A stretch of DNA of 64,000 bases from positions 81,796,251 through 81,860,250 of the forward strand of contig OX422223.1 in the NCBI GenBank assembly GCA_949130495.1. The letters run 5' to 3'. The position numbers were made by a program, and so were the translations under genes. Positions 34,617 through 47,589 of the stretch are shown in pieces. The DNA comes from Sambucus nigra (Eukaryota; Streptophyta; Magnoliopsida; Dipsacales; Adoxaceae). Each line of letters begins with the position of its first letter. Position 1 is the stretch's first letter. A model generated the notes under the pieces. The model was given only the letters and a program-made list of their open reading frames with translations, made no database searches and was not told where the DNA came from.

Positions 34617-36465
34617 TGATGAGTGCATTATTTTGTATTATTTACACCCAAATCTAAGTGTTGTTATTCCCATTTTATCATAAATAAAGAGCTTTTATAG
34701 ATATTTTTATTATTTTAGAGAAAAATACAAATTTAAGAATAAATGGGGTTAATAATGCACTTTTGGGAACTTTAAGCTCACATCTTATATTCATTGCTAA
34801 TCTCTTGTTCAAGTTATTTTTTTAGTATTGACAGGTTTAAAAAGAAAGCGGTGAAGTCCGGACGCAAATTGAGCATGAAAAGGTCACTTACGCACCTTCA
34901 GGGGCAAAATTGTAAATTCAAATGGCTGATTTCGGACTCGGACCAACCATGGAAATTGAAGTCCTTGAATCAAGGGACGCCTGGGCTCAAACGACGTATC
35001 AATCGGAATTGAAACGAAGAAGTTATGGCCGTGTAAAGTTCGAATTCAAAAGAAAGTCAAAGTCAAAGCCCTGGGTCAACGCCCAAAGTCAATCCCGAGA
35101 CCTGAACACTATTGAAATATTTTTGGCATCGAAATGAGGGTCACGATGGTTCTTACGGTTCATCGATCGGAGGTCGTATGAAGAAGATATTGAATTTGGG
35201 GGTGTATTTTTTAATTTTAGAAACTGGTCAAAGTAAGGGTTTATGTATTATTGGAGGCATATTATTACCAAATGCATTGCTTGGTTCAGTGGCTGGTAAG
35301 TGGGAAATAAAGGGGCGTGAGGTCAGGGCTTCAATTCCCCTCCCTTACCTTAAATATTTTGGCGAAAATAATAGAAACTAAAACCCATCCAACCCAACCT
35401 TTTCCCCCTTTTTTTTTCTTTCTTCTGCCGAAAGATACACCCACAAACCCACCTTCCCACTTCAATTACCCACAAACCCACCTACCCACTACTCCCACTA
35501 CATGCTCACACTAAACTCCTACAAATACCCATTCCTACATCACCCAAGGGGGTGAACAAAAACAAAAAAAAAGTGACGAGAGAGTGAGAAAAAAAAGACA
35601 CACTTTGAGAGATAAAAGAAAAAATTGTGTAGAGAGTATTTTGGAGGCACACTTTGGAGGAGCATATTGTTTATTGTAATTCAAGTCTTGGACCAAAAAA
35701 TTTTGTAAGTTGATATTTATTAATGAAAATTATTTTTTTCATCTTGCAATATTTGTGTGTCAAATATGTTGTGTGAGTAGTTTAATTACTAGGACTTAGG
35801 TGATGTTTGTCATGACTAATTAAACCACGCATGTTAATTTAATTTCGTACATATTCTGACATGTTTTAATTTGAAATAAAAAAAATTCGGTATTCGCTTA
35901 AAAATACACGAGAGTGTATTTTTAAACCTCAAGAATTAATTATAAATTCATGCTTTAAAAATTTAGATTTGTCATTTTTGATGGGTTATGCTTGCACTTA
36001 GATGTTTTGATATCCCATGCTTAAATACACATTAAAAATTTAGAACGTGATATTTTCGAGGGAATAGGGATTTATGGTGTCTAATCTAAGAGACGTTAAA
36101 ATATTTTGAGCACATGTATTGTTTTATTCTCCGAAATGTACGCGACGAGAGTCGGTATATTTTGTGTTATAAATTAGGAACTACGAAATTAAATTGATGT
36201 GTTAATTTAATTAAAATTGACAAACGGAACCGACGTCCTAGTTTCTTCCACCTTTAATATTATCTCTTGTACTTGTTCGTTTATTCCGTCTTTATTTTTA
36301 TTTTAACAACTCAATCACATTTAATACACTCATATGTCTAGTTAGACAGTCAATATTTTATAAAAATCGACGAAATCTCTGTGGGTTCGACCTGTACTTA
36401 CACCCGCTATATTTCAATAGCCCGTGCACTTGCGGTAGTTTTATAACAAATAAAACTTGACAACA
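34617..36465 (+). repeat. 3' LTR of the Athila element
   Basis: Near-identical to 23547-25386, ending GACAACA at 36465. It is followed by AGTTTTTGG, which repeats the first bases of the element interior, and then by CGAATGGCGTAATTATGGG of the host LTR. Confidence 0.92.
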
Positions 36466-36474
36466 AGTTTTTGG

Positions 36475-38027
36475 CGAATGGCGTAATTATGGGAATTGAG
36501 AATTTACCCAGTATTGATATGATAATCTTAGTATAGTTATATGATTGTGTATGCATATACTATCTATGTGTGAAAATCATACCCAAGCTACTTGCTATCC
36601 CTGAGGTTTCCGCGCTGGGACAGTCTTATCTCGATGGGACCTTTATGGGGGATATTGACTCGTACCCTAGAAGATAGATATCCTTGGTACATGCTAGTGA
36701 TATGATAGTTCAGACGGTCCTAAGAGACGCAGGCATGTGTCATCCTCTTAGAGACTTGGAATCTATTCTTCGCCTCATCTTGTTTGTGTATAGATATCCT
36801 TGGTACAGGCTATTGTAGTGGTAGTTCAGACGGTCCTAAGGGACTTGGAATCTATACTTCGTCTCAATATTGTTTGAGTATGTGTTAATACAATTCGAGA
36901 GTTATTCCGAATTTGTATTCCCCTTAATGTGAGTGATATGGGGTTTGTATAGTAGAGTATGCCCGCACCATAGTTTTCTTTGGGGTGCTGTGTTGGTTTA
37001 TATATATTTTACGAGTGGTTAATATATATATGGAAATTATGAAATCTGGAACTGTCTACTGTGATGTGATATATAGGACGTGGTTGATAACTCAAATTAT
37101 AATTACTTGTGTTGAGAAAGTATAATATGACACTGGAAAACTTTATTGATTTATAAAGTAAAAATGAGAACTTTGGTTACTAATTGAAATAGTATCTTCA
37201 AACGATTGAATCGTTAAATTTTGAATCTTACGAGTAAAATAAGATAAGTTGAACCATTGGGAAATAATAGCGTGTTATATGATGAGATAGACCCTTGGGA
37301 AGGTTAGTGCGATAGGTGTGCACATTAGAAGAGAGGTGAGAATTTTCAAGAGAGTGTCGCACTAATATGTTGTTGCATTGGCCTGTATCAATTTAAATAC
37401 TTGCTAAACGTATTTTAAATCAAACACACTATCGGGCTCTGACCCGTTTCTTTTTCTCTTTCTCTCTCTTGTATATATATGTATGTATTACATGTGCCCA
37501 GCCACAGGGGCGTCTTGCTTAGGATCTCTTGGAAGGAACGCGCTGCAGCTTAGGTGGGAGTTGCAGGTCTCTTGATTAGACGACTTCGTTCATTCGGATC
37601 CACTTTTAGTACTTTCATCTAGTTGGGCATGTGTAGCTCTTTCCATTATTCCGTTATTGTTGGACATTCGTATTTCAGTTATTTCTAGTATTGTTACTAT
37701 GGGATTTATTCAGTTTGGATGTGTAACTTTAGATTTCGTATGTTGACTTTCGATTGTCGAATGTATTAATTTAATTGGATTATGTTGCAGAGTTTAATAT
37801 GGTGTGATTCTTACTTATTGAATGTTGTTAATAAAATAAATGATTTCTTTAAATAAAATTTAGAAAGTATGTATGAAAATGTTTTTGACACTTAGCTTAA
37901 TTAATTAGGGTGTTAAATTGGAAAAGTTTATTTTTCGACAGTGATGCTAAGAATGGACCAACTGTCCACCTTGATTTAATTTAATAAAGGAGTGATCGCC
38001 CGGTATTTAATTAGGCGGGGTGTCACA
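36475..38027 (+). repeat. 3' LTR of the large non-coding element, second part
   Basis: Resumes at CGAATGGCGTAATTATGGG, matching 16062-17619 of the 5' LTR, and ends GGCGGGGTGTCACA at 38027. Confidence 0.88.
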
Positions 38028-39960
38028 CATATGGCCCCAATCTATTATGTCCATAAGACATTATTGGATGTGGAGAAATGCTATCTCCCATTAGAAAAGT
38101 TGTCTTACGCATTAGTAATTGCCTCGGATAACTTAAAACACTACTTTGAGGCACACTCCATCACAATCATAACTTCCTTTCCTTTAAAGGGGATCCTTAG
38201 AAAGGTAAACCTCTATGGATTAATGTCCAAATGGTTGGCGAAACTAGGGAGGCTTTATATCCACTATCAACCCATAACTTCCGTACAAATACAAGTTTTA
38301 AAAGACTTCATCATTGAATTCATCGAAGGGCATCAACCTTTTGAAGCGAAAGTCACCGATCAAGTGACCACCGAAGAGCCCGACAAAAATGATAAAATGG
38401 ATCTTCTATGTAGATGGGGAATCCTTATCAAAAAGGGAAAGAGTAGGAATTATATTAGTGACCCCGGATAAGACTGTCCTCAAGCAGGGAATCTTACTTT
38501 GCTTTGAGGCGTCGAATAATGAAGAGAAATATATGAGGATCTCATCGGCGGATTAAAAAAAGTTGTCTCTTGGTCAGCATTTTGGGTCCATCCAATCATA
38601 TATCAGGTACTACAATGCCGGATATGAACACATGTTGACATATCTTTGGATCGCCAAAGACTTGGCCATCAAATTCAAGTACATCTAAGTCCATCAATTT
38701 CCTTAAGGAAATAATAGTCATGTAGATGTTTAAGCCACATTGCCCTAGGCTGTCGACTCTAACCTAAACAGAATAATCGAGGTGGAGTATCTGTCTTCTA
38801 GATGGATGGAACCAAAATGATGACAAAGTACTTATTATTCATAAGGCTCTTAACTGGATGGATCCAATTATTGCATACTTATAGGAAGATATGATGCCTA
38901 TAGATAAGAAACAGTCTCATAAAATAAAAGTGATGGATTCATTATTTTATTAATCCCCTAAGTGGAAACTCTATAAGATATATTTTAATGGACTATATTT
39001 ACAATGTGTGTATCCCAGAGACCTTGACCAAGTTCTCTATGAGTTGAATGATGAAATTTGAGAAAGCCATACTGGTGGGAGATCCCTCGGGTTCAGAGCC
39101 ATAAAAGAGTAATATTGGTGGCCTTATATGCAAAATGATGTCGTCTCTTATGTGAAGAGGTGAAATTAATGCCAAATGTTCTCGCCAATTATCCACTTGC
39201 CAGCCATCGATCTCAAGAGCTTGACCAACCCCTAGCCTTTTGTGCAATAGGGACTAACCATTATAGGCCCGATGCCTACCACACCTAGAAATCAAAAGTA
39301 CCTCTTAGTTAGCATAAGCAGAACCTTCAACAAATATAAGAGACGTTTACATGATCAAATTCATTTGGAAAAATATTTTCACATGTTTAGGTCTGTCATG
39401 GATGCATATCACCAATAATGGAACGTAATTTGAGAGCTTCCCATTCTAAGAATTTAATAATATCCATGATATTACACACTACTATAGTTTAGTGTCCTAT
39501 CCTCACAGCAATGATCACGGTGATGCCTCTAATAAAAGGGTGCTCAACGAAGTGAAGAAATGATTGGAAAAGTAAAAGGTGCTTAAGTAAATGAGCTCCC
39601 CCACGTCCTCTGGGTGTATTGAACTACTCCCATGAGGTCAATCGGGGAAATGACCTTTTGCTTTAGCTTATTGGATGGATTCTATAATACCACTGAAGAT
39701 TGGTCTGATGACCATGCGAGCAACATTTTCCAATCAAAACATGAACGGTGAGATTATTAGAACTGAGTTCGACCTAGCTGATGAGAAGAGAGAACATTTA
39801 TTGAGTAAGGTTCTCGATAGTGTGAGGAATCCGTCCGATGATAAATTGTGGCCCTATTGGGAAGTACCATTGAAGGTCATCAGAGATGATATCCAGTGAG
39901 CATACCATCTTAAAATAATAGAGAGAGTGAAGATACCTAGGTCTTGGAATTTAGATAACC
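38028..39960 (+). pseudogene. pol: Tat-lineage pol pseudogene continued: RNase H, second RNase H, integrase
   Basis: The frame resumes with APIYYVHKTLLDVE of RNase H, open to 38471. Then come RWGILIKKGKSRNYISDPG and, after breaks, FEASNNEEKYEDLIGGLKK, which fits the second (archaeal-type) RNase H known in Tat elements. Integrase remnants follow: an HHCC-like region near 39000-39180, ITNNGT with FESFPF near 39410-39440, NDHGDASNKRVLNE near 39510-39550 and a C-terminal part open from 39675 to 39899. It ends with IPRSWNLDNLRKF, typical of the end of Tat pol. Stops are frequent, several at CAA-to-TAA or TGG-to-TAG/TGA positions. Confidence 0.8.
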
Positions 39961-41379
39961 TTAGGAAATTTTGTTTGTAAGTTTTTACACAAGTTTTAGT
40001 TTGTCATTTTCCATTCAAATTTTTAAATATTAAGTTTGGTTAATGCAATTTGATTTATTATTGTTGCAAATGGCATGCCAATGTTAATGAATACTTATCT
40101 TTATTTTATCCGCCAGGTCATTGCTTTGATATCTTATTGATGTGATTACACTTAGTCATAATCTCAAGATTACATGTTTCATTACTAATAACACGTAAAA
40201 TTCATGAATTTCCAAGGCAAGATAAAGGCCTACGGAGTATCCCTAGGCATTATGTAGTTTGACCAACATTGGTGGAATAAAATCTTGAATAGGTGGATTG
40301 CCTAGTAACCAGGTGAATTCCCTTCATAACTTAGTGCTAGGCCTAAGGTAGTATGATGACACAATCCTAAAAGGTAAGACCAAATAACTTATGCTCAATA
40401 TAGATTAAAATGGGAGAATGAAAACACAAAATTGAAGATAAGTCAAATTTCATTCAAAATATTCAGTATTTACAAAGTCAACCCTGGTCGGCCGATTATA
40501 AAATGAATAAGAAAATTACAAGATAAAAAAAGTGATAATGTCATCTTTGGAGATCATCTTCTCGACTATAGCAGTTCGTCGACCGATATTTGAATTGGGA
40601 TGGAACTCATTTTTACTATTATGATAAAAAGGTAATTCTTTACTAGTTATATGGGTATGTCACTAGGTGTCATCCTTGATTCCTTGCTCCCAATGGGAGG
40701 AAACGAAGAAGAAAGATAATCTATTTATTACCAACACCAGAATTGAGAATCCTTGGGTACTTTGCAAACCACTAAGGCGTTCAACCAGTATTGCTTATAA
40801 CCAGTGGCCTAAATTACACGAGGACTATTTTTGAATTGATACCTCAATCTTTTTATCTTTTGGTTCTACCTATGCTTCATCATCTCATTTTATTTAAAGT
40901 CATATTTGGCCTTTCCGAGCTCCTCTCTTAATAAGACATTCTCAGTATGCAAAATACCTACTATATTTTCAATCTTATTTAGTTAGGCTCAAAGATTGAT
41001 AACCATTTTTTTATTATTGTAAGGACTCATCATTTTTTCAACGCTTGGTGAATAGTAACAAAGGTTTCCCAAGCTTTCTCGGGAGATTCACTTCCAAGAA
41101 TAAAATATGGATATTCACTCTCTTGGACAATTAACACCAAGGCTAAGCTACTATCAGACTGCAAGGATGAAATAAGTAATTTAAAAATATTAGGTAGAAA
41201 ACAATACAAGGAACATGCAAGAAAGTACCAAATAGAAGTCGAATAAAATTTAATGAAACCAAAATTAATTTTTGATTCCATTAAAAATGCAGGGTCAAAC
41301 CCTTACAAAAGATTATAAAAAAAGAAAAGAGGCAAGATATTATATAAAATAAAAACAATATCCTAGGCTAATCAACTTA
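39961..41379 (+). other. Tat element region downstream of pol, no gene seen
   Basis: AT-rich DNA between the end of the pol relic and an antisense coding relic. No frame with a recognisable domain. The short open frames are not supported by motif or context. Confidence 0.5.
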
Positions 41380-43002
41380 GCATGAGTTGTTTTCTCTAAG
41401 AAAACCTTGCTCAAGTTGATGAACTCTTCTTCTTCTTCTTCTTCTTCTTCTTCTTCTTTTTCTTCTTCTTCTTCTTCTTCTTCTTCTTCTTCTGGGTTAG
41501 GTTCATATCTAGAAGCATGTTAGGTGAATAACTCAAACTCAACAGGGACCCTAACCTTTGCCAAGGCATCACCCTGACCCTTTTTTAAAAAGGACTTATG
41601 GAAGAAGTCCAATTGCTTATGGGCATTGTCAAAGGCCGTATCCAATCCTTTATCAAAGGCAGTAATGTTGGCCTTTAACACCGTTGCCAAAGACTAAGAA
41701 GACTTATCACTAGGCTTCTCAAAATGCTAGACCTTGGACTTCAAAATAGAAACTTTATTTTTCTTAGCCTTCATTGCAACGTCATGCTCCTTGGCCTTCT
41801 CCTAGGAAACTTTTAGGGCCTTCTGTGACCCATCCAAGTCCTTCCCTAGGTAACCCATATCTTTTTTTTGTTGTTGAACCTCTTATCAAGTAGATAGATG
41901 AAGTCTATCACAAACTATAGAACAAATAAAATAAAGGCAGTCAGAACAAGAAAATTAAAATCAATAAAAGTTCAACTAAAGAGGGTCGAAACTTACAAGA
42001 AAGAGTGCCAGAGCAAAATGAATGACCAATTTATCTGAAGGCATGATGGAGACCAAATATTGGTCAGCAGGGAGAAAATATCCCTTTAGGAGATCAAGGG
42101 CTATGTTTGGCTGCTTGGCAACTAAACCTTAATTAGGGACCTCCTTTTTATTATTAGGGGCATCGACCAATTTCTAGGTCGGTAGTTACATAACAAGGTT
42201 TGTGTTCCTCTTGATTTAGTTAAAATCATGAGCCAACATCTTATTATAGGAATTCCCCAAAGTCAAGGGATGAGAAGGAACCCCTAACTCCTTTCTTTTG
42301 GAGGGCGGAGCGATTGGTGAAGCGGGGACAAACGTATCCGCAATCGGATTAGGGATTTTTCTCTTAGGCGGATTCCTTTATCTGAAGTTATGTGGGTAAC
42401 TATTGGGATGGTGAAAATGTACACGAACTCAAAAGATCTTGAAGTTCTAGTAATTAAAGGCTTGTGCTCAATAAGATCTATTGATGTTTTTTGTTCCCTA
42501 TCCATTGGGCGATCAATGGATGATGTGGTAGTGGAGGTGTGGGGCAGTAAGAGTGAATCCAACTTAGGATGATTGGCAAATGTTAAAGTCTATTTGAGTG
42601 ACCAAGACTTTTTTAAGTCAATCACATTGATGTATCTAGGTTTGGGTTCTTTCTTCTTGCGGTGATTTGTATAATAAAAAAAATAAAAGCATCAGAACAT
42701 GAATAATGCTAAAAAGTCGGAGAAAAATTGAGGCAAAGAGAGGCATCTCAAAATTAAACTAGACCTATTTTATAACTACCCTTAGGGCACCGAGGTCTCC
42801 TATATAGGGATCACTACCCTTTGGAATGGGCAAGTATTCCTACTCCCTCACAATAAACCCATGCAACATGTACTCCATGTTAAAGTCCGATAAGTAAACT
42901 GCAAGAACTCCCTTAACCTTCCTTGCCTTCGAGTAATAGACTTCCTCGGTGGACTTTACCCACATCTAACAGTAATGTACCTCAAGGACCCCAAGATGAG
43001 TC
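41380..43002 (-). pseudogene. Antisense extra-ORF relic of the Tat element
   Basis: Read on the minus strand, this gives long interrupted stretches with protein-like composition. They include YYSKARKVKGVLAVYLSD and YLPIPKGSDPYIGDLGALR near 42770-42990, a Lys/Glu-rich coiled-coil-like part (about 41700-41880) and FDNAHKQLDFFHKSFLKKGQ near 41570-41640. It ends in a run of Glu codons made by a (TTC)n tract at 41424-41494. Tat elements are known to carry extra ORFs in antisense between pol and the 3' LTR, and this fits by position and orientation. I could not match it to a named domain. Confidence 0.5.
41424..41494. repeat. (TTC)n microsatellite
   Basis: A nearly pure TTC/TCT run with one TTTT break. 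In the antisense relic it would encode a Glu tract. Confidence 0.9.
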
Positions 43003-44127
43003 TGAAAGTGCACTATCTCGATCTTAATGCAATATTTATATAATTAGGTGTCCAACACACAAAAATCCATATTTTATCTTTTTATCCTAAATGTGGATCT
43101 AAGTGATAAAATAGATTTATAAAATCATGCTTTTGACAGAGGCAAATTAAGGGGAAAAAACCTCGGTGGTAAAATGTTTTTTTTCATTCAACAATTTAAA
43201 GAGTTTAGAAGACTATCGACTTATAGACTAATTGATAACAGCCCCAAGTATAATACGTAGTGCCTTCGTAAATATCTAAAGAATATGTCTCCATCCAGAG
43301 TCATCCACATGCGGCTTTCCAAGCTCGGTATCCACCGATTAACCTTTGTTGTCAGCAGTGATCCCCTCGGTTTTCACACGTGAGCCATGGAAATGCCTTC
43401 TCCATAAAGGCTGTGTATACAAGATACAAACAATAGGTTTTAAATTGGTTCACTCAAATTTATCTCAGGGATGTGATTTGTGAATCAAAAAGGTTTTTCA
43501 CAATCAAAAGGTTGAAAACTTTTACTATAGGCATGCATAAACAGTTCTGGCAAAAGTCGTAACAAAAAGAAATACGAAACAGGTATTTATACGACGACCA
43601 AAAATTTTGAACCGTCGATTCGTTAGAATGAATTTTGAGGCTTGTTAGAACGAGAACATAACATCATTTGAACGAAATAGATCTCGTTTGAATGAATGAA
43701 CTATCTTATTTGAATGAAGTTCAAACGACCGACAAACAACCTAAAACAGTACGACCTCGTTCGATGTTCGATCGAAGTAAACTTCAAACAAGCCTTTGAA
43801 TAAAAATGCGATCTCATTGGAATGAGATTTCCATCTCGTTTGAATGAGATATGCAAACTTTGAAAAGAAAGTTAAATAAAGAAAACTGCCTCGAGTTTTA
43901 TATAAAAAATCGTATTTTCAGATTTAATAAAAATAAACATCCCAAAATAAATTCAAGGAATAAATTTAAATTTAATAACATTATACCTTCATAGTGTGGA
44001 GATCCTTGAAAGTTGGAGATGTTGGAGATTTTGTCTTCATGACGGCTCGAGTTGAATGGTGATGTGATATGCCAAAAACTATGTAAGCCTAAGGTATTTG
44101 AGCAATGATAAAAAATATGCTCTGACA
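43003..44127 (-). mobile_element. LTR of a diverged SIRE-type element (minus strand)
   Basis: Ends at GCTCTGACA/AATCTCCCTC, the same junction as TTACA/AATCTCCCCC at 58886 in the other minus-strand element. It begins near TGAAAGTGC at 43003, by comparison with TGTAAAAGCG and TGTAGAATCGC. It contains weathered TTCGAA-type palindromes (43600-43850). The left flank is GAGTC; the matching flank lies outside the window. It cuts into the Tat relic. Confidence 0.6.
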
Positions 44128-45470
44128 AATCTCCCTCTTTTAGCTATTCCGGTACAAATATAAAATCAAAATTCAAATTGCATATAAAATCCCCTAAGAC
44201 AAAAATAATATACTAATACCCTCCCAAACCCTAGAAAATGGATAGGTATAAGATACTGATGTCTTCTCAAATGACTTCAAATCTCCACTTCTTTGACTTT
44301 TCTTGCTACTTTGTCTTCATCGAGTGTAATCCAAATATGATCTTCCAAAAGTACCTACACACATGAAACAAATCAAATACCCATGATGCATTGAGTTTTC
44401 CATATAAAAAATGCTTAAAGACATTTACATTAAAATGCATAAAATTCTCCCCTATAAATCAAACTCATGTAATCCCCCCCGTAATTTATTCTCCCCCTTT
44501 TATTTTGTCCGAAATAGACAAGGAGTAGAAACTATAACATTAAAAATAAGGAACATCACCGAAAAGAATAAGTTATCATCACAAAATATATCAAATAAGT
44601 GTATGCAATGATAAAGTCAAAGGCTCTACAACCTATTCTTGAAATTTTCAATTTTTCAAGTATAAAATTTTACAAAGACAACACACCATGGATAAACACA
44701 AAAATACCCAAGTCATAGAAATGTATGAAGAGGTGTGAACATATTCTATAGGTTAAGCAACACAAATAATCATATCACATGTGCAAGAAGGATTAAGACA
44801 CTACTAATGAAATGTCTCAAAGTCTACCTTAGGTGTAAAAATGGTGAACTCAAGTGACATTGACTTAACACCTAATCAACTAATCAAAATCATAAGTGAT
44901 TTTCACACCAATAACGCCCAAAACTATATAATAATTTATGATATTTTTAAGGACACGCAAATCCATTGATCTTCGACTAAACTCCCTCAAAATCTCACAT
45001 ATTGAATTATTCTCTCAAATATTGTTGAAGAAATTAATGCTCATTTGTAGCGAAGCATCATCGTTCTTATAAATTGGTCTGAAAATTCTATTTTTATGTG
45101 CCTTTAATATTTTAAGCTTTTTTTCAACCAAATGGTGGCTTTTCATACAAAGTCAACATGTCTTTCATAGCTCCTTTCCATTGCTAATAAAACAATTTAC
45201 TGGAAAATTAATTTTCTACTTTTTTCAATCCTTGCAACGGTTCTTACATGCACTACTTTTATTATCTCATTTTTCACATTTAGTTCGTTTTAAAAGCAGG
45301 ATTGAGATGAAAACACTAGAATCGACACGTGATATGTAAGTGCAATATTCAAATAAGTTCGTGCTCGTATGCATTAAAGGTGACAAAGAGTCAAACATGT
45401 AGCAAGATATCATCATATCACATATTAATGACTCCTCACATTATAAAGCACAAAAAATGAAATTATGTCA
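44128..45470 (-). mobile_element. Internal 3' region of the diverged SIRE-type element
   Basis: Non-coding, with a purine tract (minus strand, complement of AATCTCCCTCTTTTAGC) at the LTR and more CTCCCCC motifs near 44490. It matches the corresponding part of the element at 58887-60210, including CTTAATGACTCC and ACATTATAAAGCACAAA just before the end. It stops at 45470, where a CACTA-like element begins. Confidence 0.6.
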
Positions 45471-45543
45471 CACTACACCAAAATGGCAAAATTGGCACCC
45501 TTTAAGCGGATAGCCTTGTCATGGTCACTGACCGTGACAAGGA
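45471..45543. mobile_element. Terminal end of a CACTA-like DNA transposon
   Basis: Starts CACTACACCAAAATGGC, the CACTA-type terminus, preceded by TCA as a possible 3-bp duplication. The following GTCACTGACCGTGACAAGG is a subterminal motif that recurs with variants at 62653-62715 past the nested insertion, and the two pieces join cleanly. No second terminus appears in the window. Confidence 0.6.
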
Positions 45544-46587
45544 TGTAAAAGCGTAAGTGTGATACTGTGTGATAATTGATTAAATTAATTCGCAACTTTC
45601 TAATTTGTCACACTTATTTAATTAGAGTCTATCAAAATAATTCAGCCACTAAACATGCATCTAAATGTGTGCGTGTGTCAACCCATAAATAAATAAAGCA
45701 TGTGACACAAATATTCAGGAAAAATCTCCGAAGGGAAAAACCTTTTATTTTCACTATAATTTGTAAAGAATGGTTACAGGGATTACAATGAAAATAAGAA
45801 CGACATACGAAATACCCTCAGGTATCGGTTTCGATGTCTCGGCTGGAATCTCCCCCAGGAGCTCCAGGTGGTCAGCAACAAAGAAGAGGAACGACTTCTC
45901 CACAAGTTGTGAACTTTATAAGAACTCCCTCCACAATAGCACGCAGCTGTGGGTTGTAGAGTTTTCCCCACAAATTATAAACCAAAGCAAAATATGTTCT
46001 TGGGTTCCACAAAACAATTCACATAAAAGTAATTGGGATTTTGTGAATTAAAAACAAAATATTTGAACCCTTAAAATTATTGGAGAAAAACTTTCTGCCA
46101 AAAGGTATTGAATTAAATCTGGGTAGATACACAAAAGTTTCAAAAGAATAAGACTTCTAAAAGTTGAAACTGGTCTCCACCTCTAAAACAAAAGACTGCT
46201 GTGCCTTTTATAAAAGAGTTTGAGTCGGTCAAAGGATCATGATGGAAGCAGCGTGTCAGGCAAAAAGCAGGGTCGCTCGAACGAAAACCTCATCTCGCTC
46301 GAACGAGATCGCGCGTTGTTCAAACGACTACTAGAGACATCCACATGTCGTTCGAACGAGATGGTGATCTCGCTTGAACGACCTTGGCGTCGAAACCGAG
46401 GTACGTCTGCTGCCTTACTGGCTTAGAAATTTTTCAAAACTTTTTCAAAAATCAATGTTTTCTAAAACAGTAATAAAACCCTTTTTATAAAAAAAACATT
46501 TATAAAAGCATTTTTATATAAAAGCTTTTTAAAATTCCTTTTTTTTAAATTATCCCAACACTCGTAATATGAAACTTTAAAACATTA
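45544..46587 (-). repeat. SIRE-type LTR, left copy, cut by the Tekay element
   Basis: Begins TGTAAAAGCGTAAGTG (the LTR end on the minus strand), matching 61454 onward. It stops at AAAACATTA, where the Tekay LTR starts; the intact copy continues TCTTACCAAAG. The left flank AAGGA and the flank after 62649, AAGGT, form a 5-bp duplication with one mismatch. Palindromes of the TTCGAA type are at 46270-46390. Confidence 0.8.
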
Positions 46588-47522
46588 TGTCACACCCCGC
46601 CCAATTAAATATCGGGTGATCAGTCCTTTATAAAATTTAAAACAGAATCTTCGGTTGGTTCATTCTTAGCATCACTGTCGAAAACAATATAACCTTATTA
46701 ACCACCTAATAATTAATGAAGCTAGTGTCAAAATATTTTCCTGTTTTAAAAACCATATTTCAATTATTAATACAAGAATATAAACATCATCCATCCACCA
46801 CAACTAATTAATGTAAATACTAAATTTGAATCACATACTGAAATAAAGAAGACTGGATAAAACATACCAGTTCAAAACTCTAAACCAATAACCATGGGAA
46901 CAATAAATACAATTGAAATGAAAGGAAAGTAAACTGAATACAATCTCAAATAAATGTCTAAGGAATGGGGGACACATGCCCTAAATAGAAAGCCTATATA
47001 TAATGGAAATGAAATGATGGAGGCGTCTAATGCGAAAACCTACAACTTCCACTACAGCTGCGGCACACCAATCAATGACTCTAAGGCTGGTGTCCCTGTG
47101 GATGAGCACCTAATATAATACATATATATATATAGCAAGAGAGAAGAGATGCAAGAAATGGGTCAGAGCCCGATGTGTAAAAATATTCATTTTAACAAGT
47201 ATTTAAAATTTGCGATAAAGCAAGTATCACATGCATGTTAGTTCACTCTAACATGATAATCTCAGCTCTCGTCTATTGTGAACGCCTAACGTACATCTAT
47301 TCTCACCTAGCCATCTGTAACACTTCTAACTAGATAACGATTTATACTTGTTGTTATACCTCGTGGTAACAGCCCGTGATTCCCAGCTTTCCACATTATT
47401 AATACCATCATTTATTAATTCGTTAAGTGTTACACACTAAGTTAAGTATTCCCAACTTACGTCACTTAAGACTATATTATCCCAATAACCTACAATTATC
47501 TCACAGTAGGAATAACACAAGC

Positions 47523-47589
<67 letters not shown>

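Larger units (their letters stand above)
23547..36475 (+). mobile_element. Athila-type Ty3/gypsy retrotransposon, nearly intact
   Basis: LTRs of 1840 and 1849 bp (23547-25386, 34617-36465) are nearly identical, start TGATGAGTGC and end GACAACA. A tRNA-Asp primer site, gag, a full pol and a purine tract are present in order. The gag-pol frame has one in-frame TGA. The left junction is clean. At the right junction about 10 extra bases matching the start of the interior (AGTTTTTGG) follow the LTR before host LTR sequence resumes, and no 5-bp duplication is found. There is no envelope-like ORF in the 1.7 kb after pol. Confidence 0.92.
14499..38027 (+). mobile_element. Large non-coding Tekay-like LTR element (LARD), split by an Athila element
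   Basis: Two long LTRs, 3121 bp (14499-17619) and 21960-23546 plus about 36475-38027, start TGTAATACCCCGTATTTTT and end GGGGTGTCACA. The flanks are AATAT and CATAT, a 5-bp duplication with one mismatch. The host reading frame (Tat RNase H) continues across the insertion, which proves the boundaries. The 4.3-kb interior has no protein domain, so this fits a LARD. The LTR termini and about 100 bp after the primer site closely match the coding Tekay element at 46588-57690, so a related element probably supplied the proteins. Confidence 0.85.

Noticed and set aside
41020..41060. TTGTAAGGACTCATC as a further SIRE LTR start
   Set aside because: The similarity to TGTAAGGACA ends after a few bases and there is no primer site, purine tract or partner LTR.
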